This document shows positions 17,132 to 25,740 of a stretch of 64,000 bases of DNA, one piece after another; the stretch's first letter is position 1, and every line of letters starts with the position of its first letter. The notes below the pieces were generated by a model. That model was not told where the DNA came from, did no database searches, and worked only from the letters and a program-made list of their open reading frames with translations. This DNA comes from JBLIDK01 sp047632595 (GTDB lineage Bacteria > Bacteroidota > Bacteroidia > Sphingobacteriales > Sphingobacteriaceae). The stretch lies in the NCBI GenBank assembly GCA_047632595.1, contig JBLIDK010000002.1, positions 1 to 64,000 of the forward strand, in the 5' to 3' direction. Position numbers and translations under genes: made by a program.

Positions 17132-17632
17132 ATGCAAGACAATATTCCTGATTTAAAGTATTCCATTGTCATAGTTCTACTTTTACTAATCCCTTTTTTA
17201 ATGAAGGCACTATTTGAAGAGCCTTATCCAGCGGTAATTTTTCCAAGTGGTCAAACTGTTATAAGTCTTGATAAAAAATATATCGAAAACACAGAATATG
17301 AATTTTTTGTAAAAAAAGATAGTAGCCTTATCCTAGTAAATGAAGCCCAATTATTTGGGAATATTCCTTCTGTTTATTATAGATATTTAGTTAAAAATAA
17401 AATGGGATTCTATCCAGTTTTCTACTCCCAAAACCAATATAATCAAATTATTCATCCTTGGCTTGAAAGAAGTCCAAGGAAAACGGATGAACTTATTTCA
17501 TTTTATTTTAACAATCTTAATATGGAAGTTGATTCTTTATTTATTAATGAATACAGCGTCAAAAGATCTATTTCAACTGGGGAGATAGAAGGAAAAGAAT
17601 TAAGTGTTTCATATAAATATAATTTGAAATGA
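17132..17632 (+). CDS. Uncharacterised single-pass membrane protein
   Basis: A 166-residue protein with one N-terminal membrane helix (YSIVIVLLLLIPFLMKALF, about residues 10-28) and a soluble, probably periplasmic, remainder rich in Tyr, Phe and Asn. I recognise no family or motif. Its stop overlaps the start of the next gene by 4 bp, so it is translationally coupled to the HTTM-like protein and may be a partner of it. The frame is convincing because of position, coupling and composition. Confidence 0.65.
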   Translation: MQDNIPDLKYSIVIVLLLLIPFLMKALFEEPYPAVIFPSGQTVISLDKKYIENTEYEFFVKKDSSLILVNEAQLFGNIPSVYYRYLVKNKMGFYPVFYSQNQYNQIIHPWLERSPRKTDELISFYFNNLNMEVDSLFINEYSVKRSISTGEIEGKELSVSYKYNLK

Positions 17633-18681
17633 AATATTTACAATACATCAATCAACTTGCATGGCAACAAATTTATAAAACTACTCACTTAGAAAACAAC
17701 TCGCTGTCTTCATTTAGATTAATATTTGCATTGTTTTTTATTCTATTATACATTCCTGATTACTTTTGGCTTAAGGGAATTCCTGACGCTTTTTATCGCC
17801 CGCCGATTTTTTCAATTGCTAATTTTTTTAATGGTTTTCCAGATTTTTCGGTCATCATATTTCTCTACATTATACTTGTTTTTTCTTTAATGCTTGTTGT
17901 ATGGAAGAAATACATGAAACTGTCTGGTGTTTTGGTGTTTTTTACGTTCATAATTCTAAGTAACATAGCATTTGGTATAGGCAAAATTAATCATTCAATA
18001 CTTCTTCCAATTTCTTTTTTAATTCTTTCATTAGCCAATTGGAAGAGCACTGGAAAAAATAGTTTTCTTTCTAGAGTTCCTCCGATAGCTTTGATTGCTG
18101 TTGTTTTAACCTTTGGTATGTTAACTGCAGGTATCCCAAAAGCACTTTATTGGATAGATTTTGATCTTAATCAAAGTGGCTTTTTATCTTGGTTTTACCC
18201 AAAGTATTTTGTTGAAGGTCGAGACGGGTTACTGATGAATATGGTGTTCAGTTTACCGCCAATCATATTGGAGTTGATGGATTATTCAGCAGTATTTATA
18301 GAAGTTATTTCTATTTTTTTGCTCTTTAGTGGAAATGCTAGGGCTTGGAAAATTTGGATTATTACACTAATTGTGTTTCATATTGCAAATATTCTTGTCT
18401 TGAATATTGGATTTGATTCACACTTTGTCGTTTATTTATTGTTCTTTATGACTCAAAAAGTGAATTTATTTATTGAAAAATATGAAAAGGTATTATCGGG
18501 TTTCATTGTACTAATTGGTGTCACTCAACTTTACTTAATTATTTTTACTAACCAAACTATACGAGGTTTGATTTTTCCTGAATTCAATTCGAGAATGTAC
18601 TTTTCTCTTGTTATACTATCCCTTGCTTTAATTTTTGTGTGTTTTCAATTCTTTAATCGAAAAGAAAAAATAGCAAACTAA
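17629..18681 (+). CDS. HTTM-like polytopic membrane protein
   Basis: A 350-residue integral membrane protein with about eight to nine helices. The layout (N-terminal segment with SSFRLIFALFFILLY, then a PPIFSI loop, helices, an FWYP-like loop, and late helices with HIANILVLNIGFDSH) resembles HTTM proteins, the membrane domain related to vitamin K-dependent gamma-carboxylase. The DCC-type oxidoreductase two genes upstream supports this, because the two families commonly co-occur. No gamma-carboxylase catalytic domain is attached. The substrate is unknown. Family call is moderate. Confidence 0.6.
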   Translation: MKYLQYINQLAWQQIYKTTHLENNSLSSFRLIFALFFILLYIPDYFWLKGIPDAFYRPPIFSIANFFNGFPDFSVIIFLYIILVFSLMLVVWKKYMKLSGVLVFFTFIILSNIAFGIGKINHSILLPISFLILSLANWKSTGKNSFLSRVPPIALIAVVLTFGMLTAGIPKALYWIDFDLNQSGFLSWFYPKYFVEGRDGLLMNMVFSLPPIILELMDYSAVFIEVISIFLLFSGNARAWKIWIITLIVFHIANILVLNIGFDSHFVVYLLFFMTQKVNLFIEKYEKVLSGFIVLIGVTQLYLIIFTNQTIRGLIFPEFNSRMYFSLVILSLALIFVCFQFFNRKEKIAN

Positions 18682-18771
18682 TACCAATTTTTGCATTGTC
18701 TAATGTTATATTTCTAGGCAAATGGATTGAGATTTAGATGGAAACATCAGATTCGAATAACTTGTTATTCC

Positions 18772-19488
18772 TTAATCCACCAACTCTAAAGCCTCTTTAT
18801 GCTTATAATGCTCAGGGTATTTTGAAATTCTACTCAAGTATTTATATGCGGTGCGTTCATCTTGGTCCTTTAAGTAGCAAAGGGCTAAAAACCAACGACT
18901 TTCCTCTGAAAAGGAACTTTCTCTCATTGCCAAACTTCCAAAAAGGGATCTAGGAATTTGGATGTTACTATGAGAATATAAATGGCTAAGAGCTAAGTAA
19001 AACGAATCTTGATTGTTAAGCTGTTCGCTTGTTGAATTTGCAAGTAGTTTTGTAATGTCTTCGTATCTATTATTTGCATACAGTTCAGCAAGTTTAGCTC
19101 GATGTGGTGCTTCACCTTCTATTACTGCAGGAGCAGGGTAGCGTTCACTCAAATGGTTATTTATTTTGTAGAAATCGCTGGATAAATATAAAACAACAAA
19201 TAGTATCACAATAACAAGGAGTCCAACAAAAACCGATACTAACCTAATGGTAGATTCATCGAATTTTAATGAGCCCTCTGCGTTTATTTTATAATCGTTT
19301 TCAATTAAGTAGAGGTCAAGTTTAACTCGGTCGTGCCCATATTTTTTATAATAAGCCAATATGCCTTCATAGGTTGTGCTATAATCGTCGTTAGTTTTAA
19401 TTTTGCCTATAACTTCACGCTTAATTGGAGTGCTTAGTTCTCCGTCAACGTAATCTGCAATTTCTTTAGTTATTTTTTTGTTGGACAT
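18772..19488 (-). CDS. Membrane-anchored protein with cytosolic head and periplasmic TPR-like tail
   Basis: 238 residues. A cytosolic N-terminus begins with KEIADYVDGEL, reminiscent of the helical start of anti-sigma-like regulators, but without the zinc-binding His/Cys set. One membrane helix lies at about 82-103. After that come helical repeats (KLAELYANNRYEDITKLL, YLALSHLYSH, WFLALCYLKDQDERTAYKYL) that look like TPR motifs. No sigma factor gene is adjacent, so an anti-sigma role is speculative. I do not recognise a named family. Confidence 0.65.
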   Translation of the reverse strand: MSNKKITKEIADYVDGELSTPIKREVIGKIKTNDDYSTTYEGILAYYKKYGHDRVKLDLYLIENDYKINAEGSLKFDESTIRLVSVFVGLLVIVILFVVLYLSSDFYKINNHLSERYPAPAVIEGEAPHRAKLAELYANNRYEDITKLLANSTSEQLNNQDSFYLALSHLYSHSNIQIPRSLFGSLAMRESSFSEESRWFLALCYLKDQDERTAYKYLSRISKYPEHYKHKEALELVD

Positions 19489-19648
19489 ATTGAATTCATA
19501 TTTAACAGCTCACTGTTAATGTAACATAAACGAATGAATATCGACTATCACAAAATTAGATATTCTTAATGGTATGGTGTGTATTTTATTTAGAATGTAA
19601 GACAATTTATTTTTTTAACGGGCCAAATATTTTGTATACTTGTTTAAC

Positions 19649-20485
19649 ATGAAATCCAAAATTCCTTTATCTCTTAGAGTAATTCAAAAAATATTTCCCC
19701 TAGTGGAAAAGGTTTCACCTAGGGCTGCCAAGCTTTGGGTTATTCGCTTGTTTTTTAGACCTCCACGTTATAGAATGCCAGCTCGAGAGCGAAACAAAAT
19801 AGATTCTAGCCAAAGACTTTCAATCACCCATAATGAACAAGAAATTGCACTTTATGAATTTGGTGAGGGACCAACAGTAATTTTGTTACATGGCTGGGCT
19901 GGAAGATCTATGCAGCTTATGGCAATGATTGATCCAATTGTTGAATCAGGTTATTCGGTTGTAGCCGTAGATTTACCAGCACACGGAAATTCTGAAGGCA
20001 AAAAAACAACCTTACCCGCTTGTGCAAATTTGCTTTTAAAAATTGGTGAGCAATATGAGCCGATTGAAGCGATTGTTGCCCACTCCTTTGGAGGGTTAGT
20101 TACTATGTTTGCTCGAACTAAAGGATTGAAAGTGAACAAGCAAGTTTTTATTGGTGTACCGGCAGTAGCAACTGAAATTCCAACTGAATTTATGTCATAT
20201 ATCAATGGATCACCCAAAAGTGCTGGATATATAAATGGTTACATTAAATCTAAATTTGGGATCGAATTTAAAGACTTTACCATGGAAAAGTTAGCAGTAG
20301 AGTTACCGGCTGTGCCAACTTTTTTAGTTCACGATCATGACGATAAAGAGGCTAGAGAACATCATATGAAAGCCATTGAACGCGCATTTCCGGAGGCGCC
20401 TTTTCATAAAACGAAAGGGTTGGGTCATACTCGAATTTTACGAGATAAAGAGGTTGTTAAGAGGGTAGTTGAGTTTATTAGCTAG
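19649..20485 (+). CDS. Alpha/beta hydrolase
   Basis: A 278-residue alpha/beta hydrolase. The oxyanion motif LLHGWAGR is near 79-85. The nucleophile elbow AHSFGG places Ser146. The acid is probably Asp229 or Asp231 in VHDHDD, and the catalytic His is His260 in GLGHTRIL. The elbow has Ala instead of the first Gly of GxSxG, which is common. The start is the ATG at 19649; an upstream TTG at 19640 is less likely. The substrate cannot be predicted. It is flanked by reverse-strand genes and is probably a single transcription unit. Confidence 0.85.
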   Translation: MKSKIPLSLRVIQKIFPLVEKVSPRAAKLWVIRLFFRPPRYRMPARERNKIDSSQRLSITHNEQEIALYEFGEGPTVILLHGWAGRSMQLMAMIDPIVESGYSVVAVDLPAHGNSEGKKTTLPACANLLLKIGEQYEPIEAIVAHSFGGLVTMFARTKGLKVNKQVFIGVPAVATEIPTEFMSYINGSPKSAGYINGYIKSKFGIEFKDFTMEKLAVELPAVPTFLVHDHDDKEAREHHMKAIERAFPEAPFHKTKGLGHTRILRDKEVVKRVVEFIS

Positions 20486-20536
20486 AAAGCGGAATAACTT
20501 GGTTTTTCTTATAAGGTCTATATAAAATCTGTCACG

Positions 20537-21424
20537 TTACAAAATCACATTACAACTTGGCAAACTGTCAATAATTCGTTGTATCTCTCTCTCAGAAAAA
20601 TTATTTTTTGTTGCAATTACTGTCGTTAAGTTATCTAAATTTTTAATGTATTTAGAAAGCTTTTTTAAGTTATTATTGCTTACTAAAAGAACTTCTAATT
20701 CCTTCAACTCGTTTATAGACTTTGGAAGTTTTCGAAGGTCATTATTGGTTATTATCAATACCTTTAAGGAAGTTAACTTCCCTAATTTTGTATCTATACT
20801 TTGCAAAGCATTATTCTCAAAATTCAGTTCTTCTAATGACTCTAATTCAAATACAGAAGTAGGAATAAAACGAAATTGATTGTGAGCTAAATTAAGAGTT
20901 TTTAAATTTTGTAAATAACTAAACTCGCTAGGCAAACTGCTTAAATTGTTATATTCAGTTACGATAATTTCTAACTCTGTACATTTCCCTATTTCAGAAG
21001 CAATGAAAGATAATTTGTTTTTAGAAATGTCAAAATTCACTAAGGAAGTTAATCCTCCAAATTCAGGAGGAAGTTCAGTTAGTTGATTTCTGGAAAGATT
21101 TAATACTTGTAGCTTTTTCAAATTACCAATACTTGGAGGTAGCAAAGTCAGATTGTTTTGACGTGCCATAATTTCCTTCAAATTGTGCAAAGCAAAAACA
21201 GAATCAATATTATCCAGCTTGTTTTTCATCAGGTTAATAAACTCTACTCGTGGAAAGTATCCAAAATCTTCTGGTAGGTTATAAAATGTAGCCTGACGAA
21301 GGTTTAAAAACACAACGCTATCTCTATGTAAATTTGCTTCAGCAAAATTATCATACACTTTTTCTTTTTGAGCGAAAACGAGTACTTCAGCTATCAAAAA
21401 TGTTAGGATTAATAAATTTCTCAT
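20537..21424 (-). CDS. Secreted leucine-rich repeat protein
   Basis: A 295-residue protein with signal peptide MRNLLILTFLIAEVLVFAQ and then about nine leucine-rich repeats of 23 residues with the pattern L..L.L..N.L..LP.... The repeats fill the rest of the chain, with no T9SS tail or lipobox, so it is presumably periplasmic or released. Three nucleotides separate its start from the stop of the PhoX-like gene, so both are likely read from one transcript. LRR proteins bind other proteins; the partner is unknown. Confidence 0.82.
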   Translation of the reverse strand: MRNLLILTFLIAEVLVFAQKEKVYDNFAEANLHRDSVVFLNLRQATFYNLPEDFGYFPRVEFINLMKNKLDNIDSVFALHNLKEIMARQNNLTLLPPSIGNLKKLQVLNLSRNQLTELPPEFGGLTSLVNFDISKNKLSFIASEIGKCTELEIIVTEYNNLSSLPSEFSYLQNLKTLNLAHNQFRFIPTSVFELESLEELNFENNALQSIDTKLGKLTSLKVLIITNNDLRKLPKSINELKELEVLLVSNNNLKKLSKYIKNLDNLTTVIATKNNFSEREIQRIIDSLPSCNVIL

Positions 21425-21427
21425 GAC

Positions 21428-23701
21428 TTACTTGTTGATTGTAACTTTTGAATAGAATTCTCCAGATTCTGTTGAGATTCGAATGGAATAAATGCCATTT
21501 GAAAAGGAATTCAGGTCTATTTTATTGTTTTCCATAACTAATTTAACCGATTGCCCAGTTAGACTAATTAGCTGAACCTCTTGAATGTCATTAAAACTAA
21601 ATCCTGTAACATAAACTTCTGCTTTAGTAGGATTAGGATAAACAGTAAGCTTTTTAATTTCTTTAGCACCAATAAGTTGAATTGTTTCTAATTCAACTAT
21701 TTGAGAATTTTTCATTCCCTTACAGCCAAAAGCATCTGTTTCTTGAACGATAATTTCCCCATTTGTCACCCATAAAACAACTACTTCGTTGGTTTCATTT
21801 CCTTGTAAAATTATGCCCCCATTAATTTCCCAATCGTATTTGCTATCATCTGTTTTTAGAACTGAGTAAACGATTGTATCTCCAGCTAAAGGATTTGTCT
21901 TACCCATGATAATAGATGTAATTGGAGTATTTAACTCAACACTATCTAGAATTTCTTCTTTGTAATTATAAAAGTCTTGGGACTCCGCTCTGTTGAACTC
22001 TATAATTTTGTAGTAAACTTTTGATATACCTTCTGGTAAAAGAAAATTAACTGTACTTGTGTCGCCATTATAAACCACAAAATTGCCATTTCCAATTTCG
22101 GAACCCATGCCAAAAACACTATCCGCAAAGTACTGTACACCGTCAACAGGATTAGTATCAACAGGTTTTGAGGCATTTATTAGTACCATTCTATTTGTTC
22201 CATTTCCATTAGTCCAGTTAAACCTAATTTGCTTACAATCTTTTACGGTGCTGGTTAGCGAAGTAACTCCACTTGTTGGTCCGTAATACCCCAAATACTC
22301 TTTCCTTGCAATTACTATAGTTGCACTTGCATTGAAACTTACATTTTCACCAGTTGCATCTTCTTGCAATTCATTTAAACTGGAAGGGTGTTGAATAGAT
22401 AGGAAGGCAAATCTATTATCTGGTGTAAATGTCATTCCAGTTGGTTCAGAACCACTAGGGGCTAGTAAAAACAACTCCACTTGAGGGTCTTCTTCTTTAT
22501 GCTCTTTACCCACAAACCAAATATGATTTCTGCTTCCATCTTGAAGTACATATAAGTTTCCAAAATTGTCAAATGTTAAGTTGTCATTACCGCTAGCCCA
22601 TGATTCAGTTGTTATTCCATTGTCATGAATGATATCATAACTTGTTCCTCCTCCTACATATGTTCTTACTTTTGTAGCCGTTAAGCCCAAATCAGTTAAA
22701 GCATAAACTCTATTGTGTGACTTTGACGTCCAAAATATTTCCCCTGTAACTGGATTAATTTCAACATCCTCAGCCCCTCCAAAGTTTGTGCCACCTGCCG
22801 CCGAAGCTAAAGAGGAAGTGTTATTTCTTTCGGTTTTTGTGAAGTTTGGAACCACAACCCAATTTGCTTCTGGCGAGGCTGGACTTCCGCTTAACAAGCC
22901 GCCTGTAACTTCTAAGGCGTATAATGTGCCGCTTCTCAAATCCATTTTATTGTCTGCTACGAACTTGAACAAGCAACCCGATCCTCCATCCTCTGCTTGA
23001 TATGCAGTCATGCTATCTTTTGCAATAACTATATTTTCGTGATTCATTGTACCCAATGCCCAAAGTTTTTGATCTCTTATTACTTCTACTTTTGGACTCC
23101 CAAATAAGGAATCTTGAATACTAGCATATTCCAAGGTGGTATCAGAATATTTAATTTTGGCGGTTACTGGGTCAATTTCTACTTGCCAACCTATTGCCTG
23201 ATAGCCATCGTTGTTGTTATCAGCCTCATCGTTACTTTCTTCTGAAGTAATAACCGTACCCCAAGGAGTAACACCACCTGAGCAGTTCCTAACAGTACCT
23301 TCGGCTTTGCTAAAATCAACAGCTCTAGATTTAATTAATTCCCATAATTCTAACTCCGAATTATATTCAACATCTACAATTGATACACCTCCAGGTGAGT
23401 TTTCATGATTTACAGAAACATAACCCATGGTTGAGCTTCCTTTAATTGGAATAAACCCAGTAAAGTCATTATTTCCCGGAACATTTCCTCCACCTTCAGT
23501 ATAGGAATCACCTTGCTTAAAGAATAATTGAAAAGCATGTGTTTTAGGAATTTCAATGAATTGATTTTGTGCTCGTGGTTCAACTGAGGTGAAACAGCTG
23601 AAATTTTGAGCATTTTCAGTTTCACAACCGATTTGTTGTGAAAATAGCAAGCTGAATTGACCCGATATAATTAAAAGTATTGGTAGAATTAAAGTTTTCA
23701 T
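21428..23701 (-). CDS. PhoX-like phosphatase domain protein with T9SS tail
   Basis: About 757 residues: signal peptide, a large PhoX/DUF839 beta-propeller domain, a linker with PKD-like pieces, and a T9SS sorting domain at the end (LTVYPNPTKAEVYVTG, SLTGQSVKLV, SNGIYSIRIST). The PhoX signature NCSGGVTPWGTVITSEE is intact with Cys140 and the Glu pair at 154-155. Further matching parts are MGYVSVNHENSPGGVS and GGAEDVEINP. PhoX enzymes are calcium- and iron-dependent alkaline phosphatases usually exported by Tat; here export looks like Sec plus T9SS. An ATG at 23710 is an alternative start. A phosphate-scavenging role is inference. Confidence 0.8.
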   Translation of the reverse strand: MKTLILPILLIISGQFSLLFSQQIGCETENAQNFSCFTSVEPRAQNQFIEIPKTHAFQLFFKQGDSYTEGGGNVPGNNDFTGFIPIKGSSTMGYVSVNHENSPGGVSIVDVEYNSELELWELIKSRAVDFSKAEGTVRNCSGGVTPWGTVITSEESNDEADNNNDGYQAIGWQVEIDPVTAKIKYSDTTLEYASIQDSLFGSPKVEVIRDQKLWALGTMNHENIVIAKDSMTAYQAEDGGSGCLFKFVADNKMDLRSGTLYALEVTGGLLSGSPASPEANWVVVPNFTKTERNNTSSLASAAGGTNFGGAEDVEINPVTGEIFWTSKSHNRVYALTDLGLTATKVRTYVGGGTSYDIIHDNGITTESWASGNDNLTFDNFGNLYVLQDGSRNHIWFVGKEHKEEDPQVELFLLAPSGSEPTGMTFTPDNRFAFLSIQHPSSLNELQEDATGENVSFNASATIVIARKEYLGYYGPTSGVTSLTSTVKDCKQIRFNWTNGNGTNRMVLINASKPVDTNPVDGVQYFADSVFGMGSEIGNGNFVVYNGDTSTVNFLLPEGISKVYYKIIEFNRAESQDFYNYKEEILDSVELNTPITSIIMGKTNPLAGDTIVYSVLKTDDSKYDWEINGGIILQGNETNEVVVLWVTNGEIIVQETDAFGCKGMKNSQIVELETIQLIGAKEIKKLTVYPNPTKAEVYVTGFSFNDIQEVQLISLTGQSVKLVMENNKIDLNSFSNGIYSIRISTESGEFYSKVTINK

Positions 23702-23801
23702 TTGGTTCATTTATTTTATGAGCCAAAGGTCAAACTTGAATAAAAAGTTAGAGGTAAGATGCTATTAAGCTTAAATTAATTTCAGCACAGCTATGTTAAT
23801 T

Positions 23802-24600
23802 TTAAATGAAGTCCTGTAGCTTTTCCTTTATTAAGGAATCAATTCCATATACTTTGGGACGAGCAAATACACTATCTGCGAAAGCGTTTAACTGAAATTG
23901 AACATTTGTAAATTCCGCATAGTATCTAGGCTCACTGTAAGTACTATCGTTTTTATACTTAAATCCAGTTATTGACTTTGGTACTATCAGGTCGTCTTTT
24001 GTTTGCCAAGAGTATTCTAAACAATTGAATTTTTCAGTTTTTTCTCCACTATAGTAAGTAACTGTGTATAATAAATAATCCATAACCCCAGTTTCAGGGT
24101 TGAAATAAGGCACGTAAAAATCGTCATCTGCATCGCCAACACCTTCTTGGTATGAAACCTTAACTGCATTATATGTTTTCCCGTTTAGTTGTTGCTCACC
24201 TAAATCGGTATAAATGGTTCCTGAATCGGCAAGTAAAAAGGGTAAACCAAAAAAGTAGAAATATAGGGTATGATAAAATCGAGCTCCTTTTCCAAAGGAA
24301 TCTAAATTTGGACTTACCCAAACTTGGGCCCCGTCAAAACCTAGTGAAGCATTTTTAAATATATAAAAGCCTTTCTATTTGAAAGGTTAGTTAAATGAGT
24401 TTCTGACTTGTTTTTTTGACTAAATCGAAGGAAAGTGAATTATAACTTTGCCATTTATTTAATAAGCCGTGAACTTCAAATCCTTTTTCCAAGGCGGTTG
24501 GGAAATTTTTAGTGTCTGATGGAACCTCTTCTTGATTACAATGAAATTAGAGGAAATAGTAAGACAAAAAGGCAAAAAGAGTTTTATATAGACTCAAGCT
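23802..24600 (-). pseudogene. Decayed DUF6503-like lipoprotein gene
   Basis: A continuous reverse frame from 24374 down to the stop at 23802 encodes about 190 residues with strong family character (ASLGFDGAQVWVSPN, ARFYHTLYFYFFGLPFLLAD, YFNPETGVMDYLLYTVTYYSGEK) but no start codon other than a mid-domain GTG. Upstream, in a shifted frame, the N-terminus is still readable: CNQEEVPSDTKNFPTALEK, then GLLNKWQSYNSLSFDLVKK before a stop. Before that, in a third frame, is a hydrophobic signal-like stretch without ATG. Together these rebuild a lipoprotein of roughly 260 residues broken by at least two frame changes, a stop and a small deletion. The family name is from memory of similar Bacteroidetes proteins. 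Confidence 0.75.
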
Positions 24601-24644
24601 TACGATAGTTTGAAGCTCAAAGATTAAAAAAAGGGGATTAAATA

Positions 24645-24678
24645 AAAATACCAGAATCAAGGCTGATACTGGTATTTT
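24645..24678 (-). terminator. Orphan intrinsic terminator-like hairpin
   Basis: A perfect 10-bp stem (24645-24654 with 24669-24678, 14-nt loop) followed on the reverse strand by a T-rich tract. No intact gene ends here on either strand. Just upstream on the reverse strand is a roughly 20-codon open stretch ending in a stop near 24719, possibly the last piece of a lost gene. Apart from this I see nothing in 24601-24828. Confidence 0.6.
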
Positions 24679-24828
24679 CTTACTTACTATGAAAAACTTA
24701 CTACGATTAGTATTATTCAATAGTCGTGCCAAAAATTGTTCCGTTTGAAAATAATATACCTTCAATATCTAATGAGACTTTAGCAGATTAAAAACAAATG
24801 GCTAATTTTGAAAATACATTTCATAATC

Positions 24829-25536
24829 ATGGGAAGAGCATTTGAATTTCGAAAAGGAAGAAAACTAAAACGTTGGTCTAAAATGTCGAAGATATTTACC
24901 AGAATAGGTAAAGACATTGTAATGGCAGTTAAAGAGGGTGGACCAGATCCTGACACCAATTCTCGACTAAGGGTGGTCATCCAGAATGCCAAGGCTGCAA
25001 ACATGCCTAAGGACAATGTAGAAAAGGCAATAAAACGTGCCAACGATAAAGATACTGCCAACTACAAAGAAATGATATTTGAGGGTTATGCCCCACATGG
25101 AATTGCACTTTTAGTGGAAACAGCAACGGACAATAACAATAGAACTGTAGCAAATGTTAGAGCTGTATTCACAAAGTATGGTGGCAATTTGGGTACTTCA
25201 GGTTCAGTTTCATTCATGTTTGACCATAAATGCCACTTCAAAATTGCAAAAGGCGATCATGATTTAGAAGAATTAGAATTCGAGCTAATTGATGCTGGAA
25301 TTGAAGAACTTTTTGAAGAGGATGACGACATACTTATATACGCTCCATTCGAAAGTTTTGGTGCAATCCAATCATCACTAGAAGAGAGAAGTATAGAAAT
25401 TGTCTCATCAGAATTTGAGTGGATACCTCAAAATACAATGTCCTTAACGGAAGAACAAGAAGAAGAGGTGAACAAGCTTTTAGAGAAAATGGAAGAAGAG
25501 GAAGATGTTCAGACTGTTTACCATTCAATGGCGTAA
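24829..25536 (+). CDS. YebC/PmpR family protein (probable transcriptional regulator)
   Basis: A 235-residue YebC-family protein. The start MGRAFEFRKGRKLKRWSKMSKIFTRIGKDI is the usual one in Bacteroidetes; an upstream TTG would add seven residues and is rejected. KEGGPDPDTNSRLR, AKAANMPKDNVEKAIKRA, EGYAPHGIALLVETATDNNNRTVANVR and GGNLGTSGSVSFMF are family signatures. These proteins act as DNA-binding regulators in some bacteria, and recent work links some members to easing ribosome stalling. Which applies here cannot be told. It lies upstream of carB with a 204-nt gap. Confidence 0.9.
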   Translation: MGRAFEFRKGRKLKRWSKMSKIFTRIGKDIVMAVKEGGPDPDTNSRLRVVIQNAKAANMPKDNVEKAIKRANDKDTANYKEMIFEGYAPHGIALLVETATDNNNRTVANVRAVFTKYGGNLGTSGSVSFMFDHKCHFKIAKGDHDLEELEFELIDAGIEELFEEDDDILIYAPFESFGAIQSSLEERSIEIVSSEFEWIPQNTMSLTEEQEEEVNKLLEKMEEEEDVQTVYHSMA

Positions 25537-25706
25537 AAAATTCAAGGCATTTCACCTAAATTACAAACAGCTTGGCTGAGAGATTGTCTTCAAGTTATCG
25601 GTTGCTTGGTCTTAAATTTTAAAAATAAAATAAAGTGACTGTTGAATAGTTAACATATTGTGGATTATAGAGGAGAGAAAAAATCGAATTTAGATTGAAA
25701 TAATTA

Positions 25707-25714
25707 TACCTTTG
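25707..25714 (+). promoter_or_regulatory. Bacteroidetes-type -7 box upstream of carB
   Basis: TACCTTTG fits TAnnTTTG exactly and lies 26 nt before the carB ATG. No TTG is at the proper upstream distance, so only the -7 element is supported. Confidence 0.4.
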
Positions 25715-25740
25715 GGCAGTTTACACCATTCGATAGTAAA

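Noticed and set aside
18738..18953. Forward open frame of 71 codons
   Set aside because: It is antisense to the C-terminal coding part of the TPR-like membrane protein and has no recognisable features.
24173..24358. Forward open frame of 61 codons
   Set aside because: It lies antisense to the decayed lipoprotein gene, whose reverse-strand reading has clear family motifs.
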